64,000 nt of DNA from contig NZ_CP060634.1 of the NCBI RefSeq assembly GCF_014337195.1, positions 1 to 64,000 of the forward strand, written 5' to 3'. Of this stretch, positions 1 through 10,277 are shown one piece after another. Both the position numbers and the translations under genes were made by a program. The notes beneath the pieces were generated by a model, which saw only the letters and a program-made list of their open reading frames with translations, ran no database searches and was not told where the DNA came from. Source of the stretch: Qiania dongpingensis. Its GTDB lineage: Bacteria; Bacillota; Clostridia; Lachnospirales; Lachnospiraceae. The first letter of the stretch is position 1, and every line of letters starts with the position of its first letter.

Positions 1-40
1 CTCATCTGATTCATAAGACTGTTTTAAAAGTATTCAAAGG
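1..40 (+). repeat. 3' end of a long dispersed repeat (copy E, truncated by window edge)
   Basis: The first 40 bases resemble the last bases of the long repeats that end near 8430 and 53927: a TGTTTTAAAA stretch, then TATTCAAAGG leading into TATAC. Only this end is inside the window, so the rest of the copy should lie to the left. The orientation is the same as the copies at 7.9, 40.9 and 53.2 kb. Confidence 0.65.
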
Positions 41-104
41 TATACCCAAGGGCATTCCTTAATACATGCCCTCCAGGCGGGCGCACTTCGTGCGGTAAGG
101 TATA
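41..104 (+). repeat. Cloverleaf-like short repeat, copy 1
   Basis: A 64 bp unit bounded by TATACC and GGTATA, which can pair. Inside are two hairpins: AGGGCAT with ATGCCCT, and CGCAC with GTGCG around a TTC loop. The same unit occurs at 7807-7868 and, inverted, at 53129-53190. It directly follows the end of a long repeat. It has no coding capacity and resembles a REP or MITE-like palindromic element. Confidence 0.8.
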
Positions 105-119
105 CTAATGGAGCCGTTT

Positions 120-240
120 GGAAGGTTCCGTTTTTGGATGTTTTTTTCGAGTAGCAGAATCAATATGGAGCGGAGGCGTTGATAACGGAAGGTTTCGTTT
201 AAAGGAAAAAAGCCATGCGGTCTTGGCAGCCGCCTGGCTT
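120..240 (+). promoter_or_regulatory. Leader of the MocR gene with direct repeats and a hairpin
   Basis: Two near-identical 14 bp direct repeats, GGAAGGTTCCGTTT (120-133) and GGAAGGTTTCGTTT (187-200), lie 67 bp apart. They are followed by a strong hairpin, AAGCCATGCGG (210-220) pairing with CCGCCTGGCTT (230-240) with one mismatch. MocR/GabR regulators commonly bind direct repeats near their own promoters, so the repeats are candidate autoregulatory operators. This is inference; no clear -35/-10 pair was fixed. Confidence 0.45.
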
Positions 241-285
241 ATGGCGCATAAAAACGGAGAAGGCGAACTGTGAGAGGAAAAAAAG

Positions 286-1728
286 ATGTATGAACTGACT
301 ATTCCCTTAAGTGAATCGGAGGACAGACCTCTTTACGAACAGATATATGTGTATATAAAAAGACAGATCAAACAGGGTAACCTGCCGGCAAGGACGAAGC
401 TTCCCTCTACGAGGAAGCTGGCGGAGCATCTGGGAGTCAGCAGAAGTACCACGCAGATGGCCTATGACCAGCTTCTTTCTGAAGGCTATCTGGAAGCGGA
501 GCCGTACCGGGGATACTATGTGTCAGAACTGGAAGCTTTGTTCGACCTGGGCGGACAGTCAGTTCCGGGCGAGGAGAGACAACAGGAGAAAGATAAGAAG
601 TGGATTTATGACTTTTCCCTGCGGGGAATTGACTTGGAGAGTTTTCCATATGGAATCTGGAGACGGTTATCCAGGAATATATTAAACGGAGATAATAAAG
701 AACTGTTTTCCGCGGGAGATAATAAAGGAGATTTTAAGCTCAGGCAGGCAATCTGTACGTATCTATACGGGGCAAGAGGGGTGACCTGCCGGCCGGAACA
801 GTTGATTGTCGGAGCAGGGAACGAATATCTCCTCATGCTTTTGAACCAGCTGTTTGGAAATCAGAATGTGATCGCCATGGAGACGCCCACCTACCGTCAG
901 GCATACCGGGTATTTGACCGACTGGGACATCTTGTGGTTCCAGTGGAGATGGACGAGAGCGGGATGGATATCAGGAAGCTGTCTGTGTCAGATGCGGATA
1001 TTGCCTATGTGATGCCGTCCCATCAGTTTCCGACGGGAATTGTCATGCCCATCCGCAGACGCATGGAGCTTTTGTCATGGGCAGCGGAAAAGGAAGGACG
1101 GTATATCATCGAGGATGACTATGACAGTGAATTTCGCTATCGGGGAAAGCCGATTCCTTCCCTGCAGAGCGCGGATACGGCCGGACGCGTTATTTACTTC
1201 GGCACGTTTTCGAGGGCGGTCGCTCCTGCTATCCGTGTGAGCTATATGATGCTTCCGATGCCTCTTTTGGAACAATATGAAAGGACCTGCAGCTTTTATG
1301 CCTCCACAGTGTCCAGGATCGATCAGAGGATTCTGGCGGAATTTATTGAAGATGGTTATTATGAGCGGCATCTGAACAAGATGAGGGGGATTTACAAAGC
1401 GAAGCATGATGCCCTCCTCGCGGCACTTTTGCCTTTGGCAAAGGAATATTCCATTGGCGGAGAACACGCCGGAATTCATATTTTGTTAAAAAGTATGCGG
1501 GGGGTTCCGGAGGAGCGTCTGGTCTCCCTGGCGGAGGAAGCCGGAGTGAGGGTTTACGGGCTGTCAGAATTTGGTATCGGAGAGGGAAACTCATCGCAGG
1601 AAATTCAGAAAGACAGATCTGGGACCGTGCTGCTGGGCTACGCAAATCTTAGCAGGAAGGAAATAGAAAAAGGCGCGGATTTGCTTTGCCGCGCCTTTAG
1701 AATGGCTGATGCCGATTTACGGCCATGA
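286..1728 (+). CDS. MocR/PdxR-type GntR-aminotransferase fusion regulator
   Basis: A 480-residue transcription factor of the MocR/GabR/PdxR group: an N-terminal GntR winged helix (about 5-80, with LPSTRKLAEHLGVSR) joined to a fold-type I aminotransferase-like domain (about 105-475). The cofactor-pocket motifs PSHQFPTG and EDDYDSEFRY are present, but the lysine that normally forms the PLP aldimine (GTFSK) is Arg310 in GTFSRAVAPAIR. It therefore probably senses a ligand without a covalent internal aldimine. GAGAGG (272-277) precedes the ATG. The gene converges on and overlaps by 12 bp the DUF4179 gene. The target genes are unknown; nothing beside it belongs obviously to vitamin B6 or GABA metabolism. 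Confidence 0.92.
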   Translation: MYELTIPLSESEDRPLYEQIYVYIKRQIKQGNLPARTKLPSTRKLAEHLGVSRSTTQMAYDQLLSEGYLEAEPYRGYYVSELEALFDLGGQSVPGEERQQEKDKKWIYDFSLRGIDLESFPYGIWRRLSRNILNGDNKELFSAGDNKGDFKLRQAICTYLYGARGVTCRPEQLIVGAGNEYLLMLLNQLFGNQNVIAMETPTYRQAYRVFDRLGHLVVPVEMDESGMDIRKLSVSDADIAYVMPSHQFPTGIVMPIRRRMELLSWAAEKEGRYIIEDDYDSEFRYRGKPIPSLQSADTAGRVIYFGTFSRAVAPAIRVSYMMLPMPLLEQYERTCSFYASTVSRIDQRILAEFIEDGYYERHLNKMRGIYKAKHDALLAALLPLAKEYSIGGEHAGIHILLKSMRGVPEERLVSLAEEAGVRVYGLSEFGIGEGNSSQEIQKDRSGTVLLGYANLSRKEIEKGADLLCRAFRMADADLRP

Positions 1729-2904
1729 AATATCCAGAGAAAGGGAGGTAAGTGCCTGAGACGCGGCGGCTTCCTCATTTGTCGTTTTACATGCGTCGAT
1801 CCAGTCCTCCAGATGATAGAATCTCAGCTGGGTGGGACGTTTACCTTCCAGTGGGAAGCAGGCACTGTTCATTGAGCTTGAATTATCCCCGCATTGTATG
1901 ACATTTCCATCCTGGTCAAATAAAGACAGGCCGCTCATACAAGCTCCTTCATTTTCGAAAGCTTCATAATCCGGAAGAAAAATAGCTTTGATCTGGTATG
2001 GAGAAATATATACGGTTGATATACCATACACAGTCTGTTCGGGATTCAGATCATCATATATCTGAAGCTCTGTGACATCAGCGTTAAAAGAAAAGCTTAC
2101 CTCCCAGCTGCCCTTTACCCACATGGAAGCGCCGATAGGATTGGATTCTACAATGACCGGATTTTTATTAATGTCAGCGAAATCGGCGCCGATGGTATTC
2201 AGGCGGATGGTCAAATTATGGGAACCGTCTGATCCGATTATGGAATCTGGCAGGTTTATCTTTAACATTCCGCTGAAATTGTGTTCATCCGGTTGTTCGA
2301 TATGGAAGGACGTGTTTCCGAGCTCTCCGTCTCCGCCAGCTTCTTCCGCGTCGATCAGGGCCGATCCGGAAAGGTAGACATGTGCGGGAATCGGGCTGCC
2401 TGTCTCATCATAGAAAAATCCCATGGGTTCTTCTGAGAAAAAAGACAGGGAAAGGAAGACAGAAATACCATCGCAGTATACCTCGGAAGCAGTCAAGGTG
2501 ATTCCTTGATCTGTGACCGTATAGAGTTCCGACGGGGAAGCATCCGATTCAGCGATTGCTGCTGAAGTATTGGTCTGTGTCACAGTATCTGCTTCGCTTT
2601 CCGCGGGAGTGGTGCTTTTTGTGGGCGTCAATACCTGAGCCCGGTCAGAATAATCACCGGGATAGGCAAAGTCATCCTGTAAATCTGAGAATAGGCTTCC
2701 GACAAAGGGGAGTTTGGCGGCAAGCGACGGATTACTGACGCAAAAAAGAATGGCGATGATAAATGCGGCAGCAGTGGATCCGATGCCCATCCAGATTCTC
2801 TTTCGGATTTTTTTCCGCCGTTCATTTTTTAATTTGTCCAGACTGGATTTTACGGTTGCTTCCAGTTTCGGGGATATGGGAATCTTATCTAATTTAAGTG
2901 GCAT
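1717..2904 (-). CDS. DUF4179-domain membrane protein, probable anti-sigma factor
   Basis: A 395-residue protein with a short cytoplasmic N-terminus rich in Lys/Arg (about 1-38), one membrane helix (about 39-62) and a long extracytoplasmic part of beta-rich sequence preceded by a Ser/Thr/Glu linker (about 95-125). This layout is typical of DUF4179 proteins encoded directly after ECF sigma genes, where they are thought to hold the sigma factor at the membrane. Its start overlaps the end of the upstream sigma gene by 11 bp, implying translational coupling. The extracellular signal is not evident. Confidence 0.85.
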   Translation of the reverse strand: MPLKLDKIPISPKLEATVKSSLDKLKNERRKKIRKRIWMGIGSTAAAFIIAILFCVSNPSLAAKLPFVGSLFSDLQDDFAYPGDYSDRAQVLTPTKSTTPAESEADTVTQTNTSAAIAESDASPSELYTVTDQGITLTASEVYCDGISVFLSLSFFSEEPMGFFYDETGSPIPAHVYLSGSALIDAEEAGGDGELGNTSFHIEQPDEHNFSGMLKINLPDSIIGSDGSHNLTIRLNTIGADFADINKNPVIVESNPIGASMWVKGSWEVSFSFNADVTELQIYDDLNPEQTVYGISTVYISPYQIKAIFLPDYEAFENEGACMSGLSLFDQDGNVIQCGDNSSSMNSACFPLEGKRPTQLRFYHLEDWIDACKTTNEEAAASQALTSLSLDISWP

Positions 2905-3433
2905 AAATATAATCCTCCTTTAAAAAATTTCGGAGTTCTCTTCTCGCACGGCTTAAATAAGCCTTGACGGAACCTTCCGGTATATTCATGGCATAGGCAA
3001 TCTCATTCACAGTCAAGTCATTGAAATATTTCAGAATGATCACAGTCCGGTGCTTTTCGGGCAGCAGATCAATCGCATCATATAGATCCCATTTTTCTTC
3101 TGGAGAAATTCCAGGAGAAGAAGAGACAGCCTGAAAGGTATCTGCGGAAGCCAGAGGCAGCAATTTGTGAAAAGTGTCCATGGCACAGTGTATCAGAATC
3201 CTTGTCAGCCAGGTTTTGAAGAATTCCGGTTTTTTCAATGTATGGATAGACTGAAATCCTTTCAAGATACAGTCGCCCACCACGTCCAGGGCAAGATCCT
3301 CCTTTTTTACATATAAAAAAGCTGTGCGGTACAGATAATCCTGATAATCAGTGATCAGGGTGCCATAGGCATCGATATTTCCACGGACGGCCCGCTTGAC
3401 CAGCGACAGCGTATCAGCTTGTGAATTTTCCAT
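2894..3433 (-). CDS. ECF-type sigma-70 family RNA polymerase sigma factor
   Basis: A 179-residue sigma factor with region 2 (about 20-90: DYLYRTAFLYVKKEDLALDV) and region 4 (about 120-172: LPEKHRTVIILKYFNDLTVN and EGSVKAYLSRARRELR, the helix-turn-helix). It directs RNA polymerase to a small regulon, most likely including its own operon, and should be restrained by the DUF4179 protein that follows it. A good AAGGAGGG site lies just before the ATG. The group resembles SigV/SigW-like envelope-stress sigmas, but the exact subgroup is not resolved. Confidence 0.92.
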   Translation of the reverse strand: MENSQADTLSLVKRAVRGNIDAYGTLITDYQDYLYRTAFLYVKKEDLALDVVGDCILKGFQSIHTLKKPEFFKTWLTRILIHCAMDTFHKLLPLASADTFQAVSSSPGISPEEKWDLYDAIDLLPEKHRTVIILKYFNDLTVNEIAYAMNIPEGSVKAYLSRARRELRNFLKEDYIYAT

Positions 3434-3530
3434 GGCATGCCCTCCTTATATTGGTCAGTTGTGAATTCAGATGGTCCATCTGTCTATTAGACAGAGAATA
3501 CAGGGAAAAGGTTACCAGGAAATGAAAAAA

Positions 3531-3570
3531 GGGCCATCCATAAACCATTGGTTTATGAGGTCCTTTTTTT
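3531..3570. terminator. Bidirectional rho-independent terminator
   Basis: CATAAACC and GGTTTATG form a stem around ATT, extended by imperfect GGCC/GGTCC pairing, with A6 on the left and T7 on the right. It follows the stop codon of the small minus-strand gene at 3579 and separates it from the sigma operon. Confidence 0.8.
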
Positions 3571-3578
3571 GGCTGCCG

Positions 3579-3839
3579 TCAGTCTTCTTTTTCTTCCTGG
3601 CTTTCGTTTTCTTTTGCTTCTTCGCTGTCTTCTTCTTTTGAACCGTGGGAGAGAGGGACGTAATTCCTTGAAAGAGTATCCTTGCCGCAGTCATCGCAGC
3701 AGCAGAAATCATCTTCCTCAAAATCACCGTTCTCAGAATCTTTTATGGCGCTGTTTTTTACAAGCTTTGTAATGAGGATGGCCGCGCCGCCGGCTATGGC
3801 GGAAACCGCCAGAACCTTTCCTAAAATGCCTTTACGCAT
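3579..3839 (-). CDS. Small membrane protein with a Cys cluster and acidic tail
   Basis: An 86-residue protein of unknown function. Residues 1-28 form a hydrophobic, Gly/Ala-rich segment that could be a membrane anchor. It is followed by an acidic linker, a compact Cys cluster (FCCCDDCG, about 45-52) and a strongly acidic Glu/Lys/Ser tail. A clear AAAGGAG precedes the ATG and a terminator follows, so it is probably a real single-gene unit. The Cys/Asp cluster suggests metal or redox binding, but no named family was recognised. Confidence 0.7.
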   Translation of the reverse strand: MRKGILGKVLAVSAIAGGAAILITKLVKNSAIKDSENGDFEEDDFCCCDDCGKDTLSRNYVPLSHGSKEEDSEEAKENESQEEKED

Positions 3840-4093
3840 GGCACAAACTCCTTTCTATTATAGAGAAAATAATTTTGTATTATTGTAATCCTTTTTTGGC
3901 CGGATGAAAAGGGCTATTTCCATTTCTTTATAGAAAATTTCGTTTTGATGGATTCTGGCGAATCGGAAAGTCCCAAAAACAGAGAAGATATTGATAAAAT
4001 TATAGAAAAAACAAAATAGGTGAAGAAAACAAGAGAAAAGTGGAGATAATAGAGAAAAATTCACTGAATTAGCCGGTAAACGGATGTTGCATT

Positions 4094-4154
4094 TTGACCT
4101 TAAATTATATAATATAATACCAGTCGGTTAGCACTCGATTAGAGTGAGTGCTAA
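4094..4154 (+). promoter_or_regulatory. groESL promoter with perfect CIRCE operator
   Basis: TTAGCACTC (4128-4136), a 9 bp spacer, and GAGTGCTAA (4146-4154) make a perfect CIRCE element, the HrcA repressor operator. A TATAAT lies just upstream (4113-4118); the best -35 candidate, TTGACC (4094-4099), is closer than usual (13 bp), so the -35 is uncertain. The rest of the 288 bp gap upstream (3840-4127) is AT-rich and shows no gene. Confidence 0.93.
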
Positions 4155-4176
4155 TAATTAGATAGGAGGAATCGTA

Positions 4177-4449
4177 ATGAAATTAGTACCTTTAGGCGAC
4201 AGAGTCGTATTAAAACAGGTTGAAGCTGAAGAAACCACAAAGTCAGGAATCGTGCTGCCCGGAGCGGCAAAGGAAAAACCCCAGCAGGCAGAAGTGATTG
4301 CTGTGGGTCCCGGAACCGAAGAAGTAAAAATGGAAGTTGCCGTAGGCGACAAAGTCATCTATTCCAAGTATGCCGGAACGGAAGTTAAGTTGGGAGAAGA
4401 TGAGTATATCGTAGTGAAACAGAACGACATTTTGGCAATTGTAAAGTAA
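4177..4449 (+). CDS. groS: GroES co-chaperonin
   Basis: A 90-residue Hsp10 protein, slightly shorter than the usual 94-97. It has the N-terminal [12 protein letters not shown] strand, the mobile loop (about 16-34, with [11 protein letters not shown]) that docks on GroEL, and the C-terminal [16 protein letters not shown] strand. It caps the GroEL cavity in ATP-dependent folding. It is the first gene of the operon, 29 bp before groL, under the CIRCE element, so HrcA heat-shock control is expected. Confidence 0.98.
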   Translation: MKLVPLGDRVVLKQVEAEETTKSGIVLPGAAKEKPQQAEVIAVGPGTEEVKMEVAVGDKVIYSKYAGTEVKLGEDEYIVVKQNDILAIVK

Positions 4450-4472
4450 TATAACAGCGAAAAGGAGATTGA

Positions 4473-6101
<1,629 letters not shown>

Positions 6102-6155
6102 TTGTTCAGTTGGAAATCCAACGAAACATCAGGATTTTAAGTGATAAATGCAGGG

Positions 6156-6187
6156 GGACCGGTCTATTTCAGACCGGTCCTTTTTTG
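6156..6187 (+). terminator. Terminator after groESL
   Basis: A perfect 10 bp stem, GGACCGGTCT and AGACCGGTCC, around ATTTC is followed by a T run. It ends the groESL transcript. Confidence 0.95.
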
Positions 6188-6220
6188 TATGAAAAGATTG
6201 CAAAACCTTGTCGAATTTGT

Positions 6221-6249
6221 TTGACACCGGCGGACATTTTTGGTAGAGT
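6221..6249 (+). promoter_or_regulatory. guaB promoter
   Basis: TTGACA (6221-6226), a 17 bp spacer and TAGAGT (6244-6249) fit a sigma-A promoter upstream of guaB and after the groESL terminator. No riboswitch or purine box was identified in the leader. Confidence 0.7.
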
Positions 6250-6268
6250 ATTATATTAAATAAGATGA

Positions 6269-7759
<1,491 letters not shown>

Positions 7760-7768
7760 CGGGATAGG

Positions 7769-7802
7769 ACCGCTGCCGGATATCACCGGCAGCGGTTTTT
7801 TA
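7769..7802 (+). terminator. Terminator after guaB
   Basis: An 11 bp stem, ACCGCTGCCGG and CCGGCAGCGGT, around ATATCA is followed by T6. The short cloverleaf repeat starts about 5 bases after the T run. Confidence 0.95.
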
Positions 7803-7806
7803 GATG

Positions 7807-7868
7807 ATACCCAAGGGCATCCCTTAATTCATGCCCTGTGGGCGGGCGCACTTCGTGCGGCAAGGTAT
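7807..7868 (+). repeat. Cloverleaf-like short repeat, copy 2
   Basis: The same unit as 41-104: outer ATACC/GGTAT, inner AGGGCAT/ATGCCCT and CGCAC/GTGCG hairpins. It abuts the left end of long repeat copy A. Relative to the long unit it is in the opposite orientation to the copy at 53129-53190. Confidence 0.85.
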
Positions 7869-8430
7869 GATAAAAAACACTTTTTGGAAACATTTTTAGA
7901 AAGCTCCGATTAAGCTCCAGTTGGGCACCGGCAGAAATTCCGGACCGTCACGATTCCGGTTCGCTGGCGATGCAGGGGCCGCTTTATCCCCGCTCCGGCA
8001 GTACCGCTCACATGTCGACGGAAAATCTGGATGATTTTTCGTCTCCGGTTCGTTCAGAAATGGAATCGGATTTTCCATTTCTGCCTCCCTCCGCCTGGGG
8101 AACACCGGCCGCTGCCCTGCGGCGCTCACCTTTAGGCCGGCCCGGAATCTTTCTGCCGGTTTTCTTTCTGCCGCATTGTTAAAGATGGGCGCCATGTCCC
8201 AAATTCCAGAAAAGGATTGGATATCCACACGGCCCGCGCGCCTTATGGCAGCGGGCTACGATAGATCGTCCCAATGGCTTTTAAAACGAATGGGAGTTTA
8301 TTTCGGTGCGGGAAGAAGACAAGAGGAAGGATCCGCATCCAGCGAGCCGCCTGGATGGAATCGGATTTCCTCTTGCCTTGTAAGCCAGATTAAGAAAACT
8401 TGTTTGAAAGATATTCAAAGGTACACCCAA
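7869..8430 (+). repeat. Long structured dispersed repeat, copy A (internal deletion)
   Basis: About 560 bp, alignable over nearly all its length with copy D (53191-53927), but lacking the stretch equivalent to D positions of about 53658-53831. It keeps the 5' multi-hairpin domain (stems at 8017-8043 and 8055-8083) and the conserved core around 8211-8256 containing GCCCGC/GCGGGC. Its right end (TTGTTT, 16 bp, TACACC) looks promoter-like and precedes the TPR gene. Open frames inside are not supported as genes. Confidence 0.85.
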
Positions 8431-8462
8431 AATTTTTTTATGATAAAACTGGGAGAAGAGAT

Positions 8463-10196
8463 ATGAAAAAGAAAAGAGGCATTATTATCGCCCTTGTGTG
8501 TGTGATCATCGCAGCGGCAGCAGGCAGCCTTTGTCTTCTTATTTATATGAATAAGGAGAAAAAGACGGGGTATGAGAAGTGGATGGAAGCGGGGAAGAAG
8601 GATTTGGCGGAAGGAAATTATGAGGAGGCCATATCTTCTTTTAAGCAGGCAATCGAAATGGAGCCAGAATATACAGATGCTTACATAGGGTTTGCGGACG
8701 CATCTCTTGGCGCGGATTTTTCCTATTGGAAAGAAGCGGTTAGAACAATTTGCGATGGTATTCAAAGAACAAATAATTCTGTATTGGTGAAAAAAGCGCT
8801 GGAGATTGGGCAGAAGCGTTCGGATGAGACAGAAAAACGGGAAGTTTTGGATATGGTAAAGACGGTCTATCCGGAACTGCCAGAGAAGACCATTGAAGAT
8901 TATTGGAATGATGAAAAACAGGAAACAGCAGAGGAAAATGGAGAGAGCACTGTAGACGAGACAAAAGAAAATTCTGAACAAGAAACAGGGAATGTGACCG
9001 GAGCGGGAAATTTGGCTGGAAATATAAATAACGGCGGATACGTGGTCGAGAATGAAACCTACGTAGTATACAGCTATGAGAATGCCCTTTGGCGTATGAA
9101 TCAGGATGGGAGCGGCAGAGTGAAGCTTTTTGACGGAAGCTGTTCTTCTCTGAACCTGTGGGAGAATCAGATCTATTTTCTGGCGGAAGAAGAAAAGACT
9201 GGAGAATATGACAGGCCGTATAAGACGCGGACACCGTACCGTGTTGGATTGGATGGAGACGGACTGACCGCAATCGGTGTGCCGGCCGATGAGGGCAATG
9301 CGGTCATGAGCTTTTCGGATTATTATATGGATGAGTATACGGCTGGAGCCGGCTACCGGGGATTCACTGTATATGACGGATATCTTTACTATATAGGAAG
9401 AAACGGGAGAGAAGGGACTTATACCTGCGCCAATCTGAACAGCAATGGCGACCAGACGGCGACGGTGACCTATCATGACAATGCTTCCCTCTACCGAATG
9501 GATCTGGACGGAGGAAATGTGATGGAGCTGGCGGAGAATTTGGGGAACGCTTCTCCTCAAATGTGCATTTCAGATGGAAAGCTCTATTATACAGTCAGCT
9601 ATTACAACTGCTTCTTCGGACCTTATAATTTTACCAAATTTTACCGGGCTTCTTTGGACGGTACCATGGCGGAAGAGCTGCCGGTACATCGGGAAAATAA
9701 TGCGCCGTTTACAAGCGATTACGGCAGTTATACGGAATATGTGCTGGGAATCCAGGTTTCGGACGGAAAGCTGTATCTTTCCTGCGGGGACAGTGAGGGG
9801 GAATTCCCGGATTCCAGATTCCATGTGTATGATGCCTCCAAGGAGACTTTTGGAGATAAGCTGCTGGAAGAAAGAAGCTGGGTCGGAACTGTCGCTTCGG
9901 ACGGAAAGCTGTATGCCGCCACGGGCGGAAGAGTCTGGGGGGAAAATGGGGCACCTCTTACTAACCGGGCCATGGCAGTCTGCGGAGTCAATGGTCAGGC
10001 GGAGAAGCTCCTGAAGGTGTTTGATGAAGCCGCGTACGGGGGAGACAGCTATTTTAATGAGATTTTTTATGAGATCAACGTGACAGAGGATTGGGTATAT
10101 TACCGGATGAAGAGCGGACAGAACAGTCTGAAAAAGCAGGAGCTGGGCAGAATATCCAAAGATGGGACAAAGCAGGAGTTTCTGTATGGAAACTAA
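8463..10196 (+). CDS. Membrane-anchored TPR and DUF5050-like propeller protein
   Basis: A 577-residue protein of unknown role. A signal anchor (about 1-30), one or two TPR helices (about 37-75: GKKDLAEGNYEEAISSFKQA), an acidic linker (about 155-195) and a long repeated beta-rich region with recurring motifs such as SDGKLYY and VYDGYLYYIG, typical of DUF5050 beta-propellers. It probably acts outside the membrane as a binding or scaffold protein. GGGAGAAGAG precedes this ATG; an in-frame ATG 63 bp upstream lies in the repeat and lacks a site. The repeat copy immediately upstream may carry its promoter. Confidence 0.8.
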   Translation: MKKKRGIIIALVCVIIAAAAGSLCLLIYMNKEKKTGYEKWMEAGKKDLAEGNYEEAISSFKQAIEMEPEYTDAYIGFADASLGADFSYWKEAVRTICDGIQRTNNSVLVKKALEIGQKRSDETEKREVLDMVKTVYPELPEKTIEDYWNDEKQETAEENGESTVDETKENSEQETGNVTGAGNLAGNINNGGYVVENETYVVYSYENALWRMNQDGSGRVKLFDGSCSSLNLWENQIYFLAEEEKTGEYDRPYKTRTPYRVGLDGDGLTAIGVPADEGNAVMSFSDYYMDEYTAGAGYRGFTVYDGYLYYIGRNGREGTYTCANLNSNGDQTATVTYHDNASLYRMDLDGGNVMELAENLGNASPQMCISDGKLYYTVSYYNCFFGPYNFTKFYRASLDGTMAEELPVHRENNAPFTSDYGSYTEYVLGIQVSDGKLYLSCGDSEGEFPDSRFHVYDASKETFGDKLLEERSWVGTVASDGKLYAATGGRVWGENGAPLTNRAMAVCGVNGQAEKLLKVFDEAAYGGDSYFNEIFYEINVTEDWVYYRMKSGQNSLKKQELGRISKDGTKQEFLYGN

Positions 10197-10210
10197 TGGC
10201 AGGCGTCCGG

Positions 10211-10239
10211 TTGACAATTAAGAAGAGCTATAGTATGCT
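10211..10239 (+). promoter_or_regulatory. Promoter of the lysA-like gene
   Basis: TTGACA (10211-10216), a 17 bp spacer and TATGCT (10234-10239) make a good sigma-A promoter just before the decarboxylase gene. The leader is too short for a lysine riboswitch. Confidence 0.8.
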
Positions 10240-10277
10240 TTGTTTGACTTATGAGAAACGAAAGGAGCAGCGCTTAC

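Noticed and set aside
7760..8462. Insertion sequence or prophage remnant
   Set aside because: No transposase, integrase or phage-like frame and no target-site duplication could be recognised at the repeat edges.
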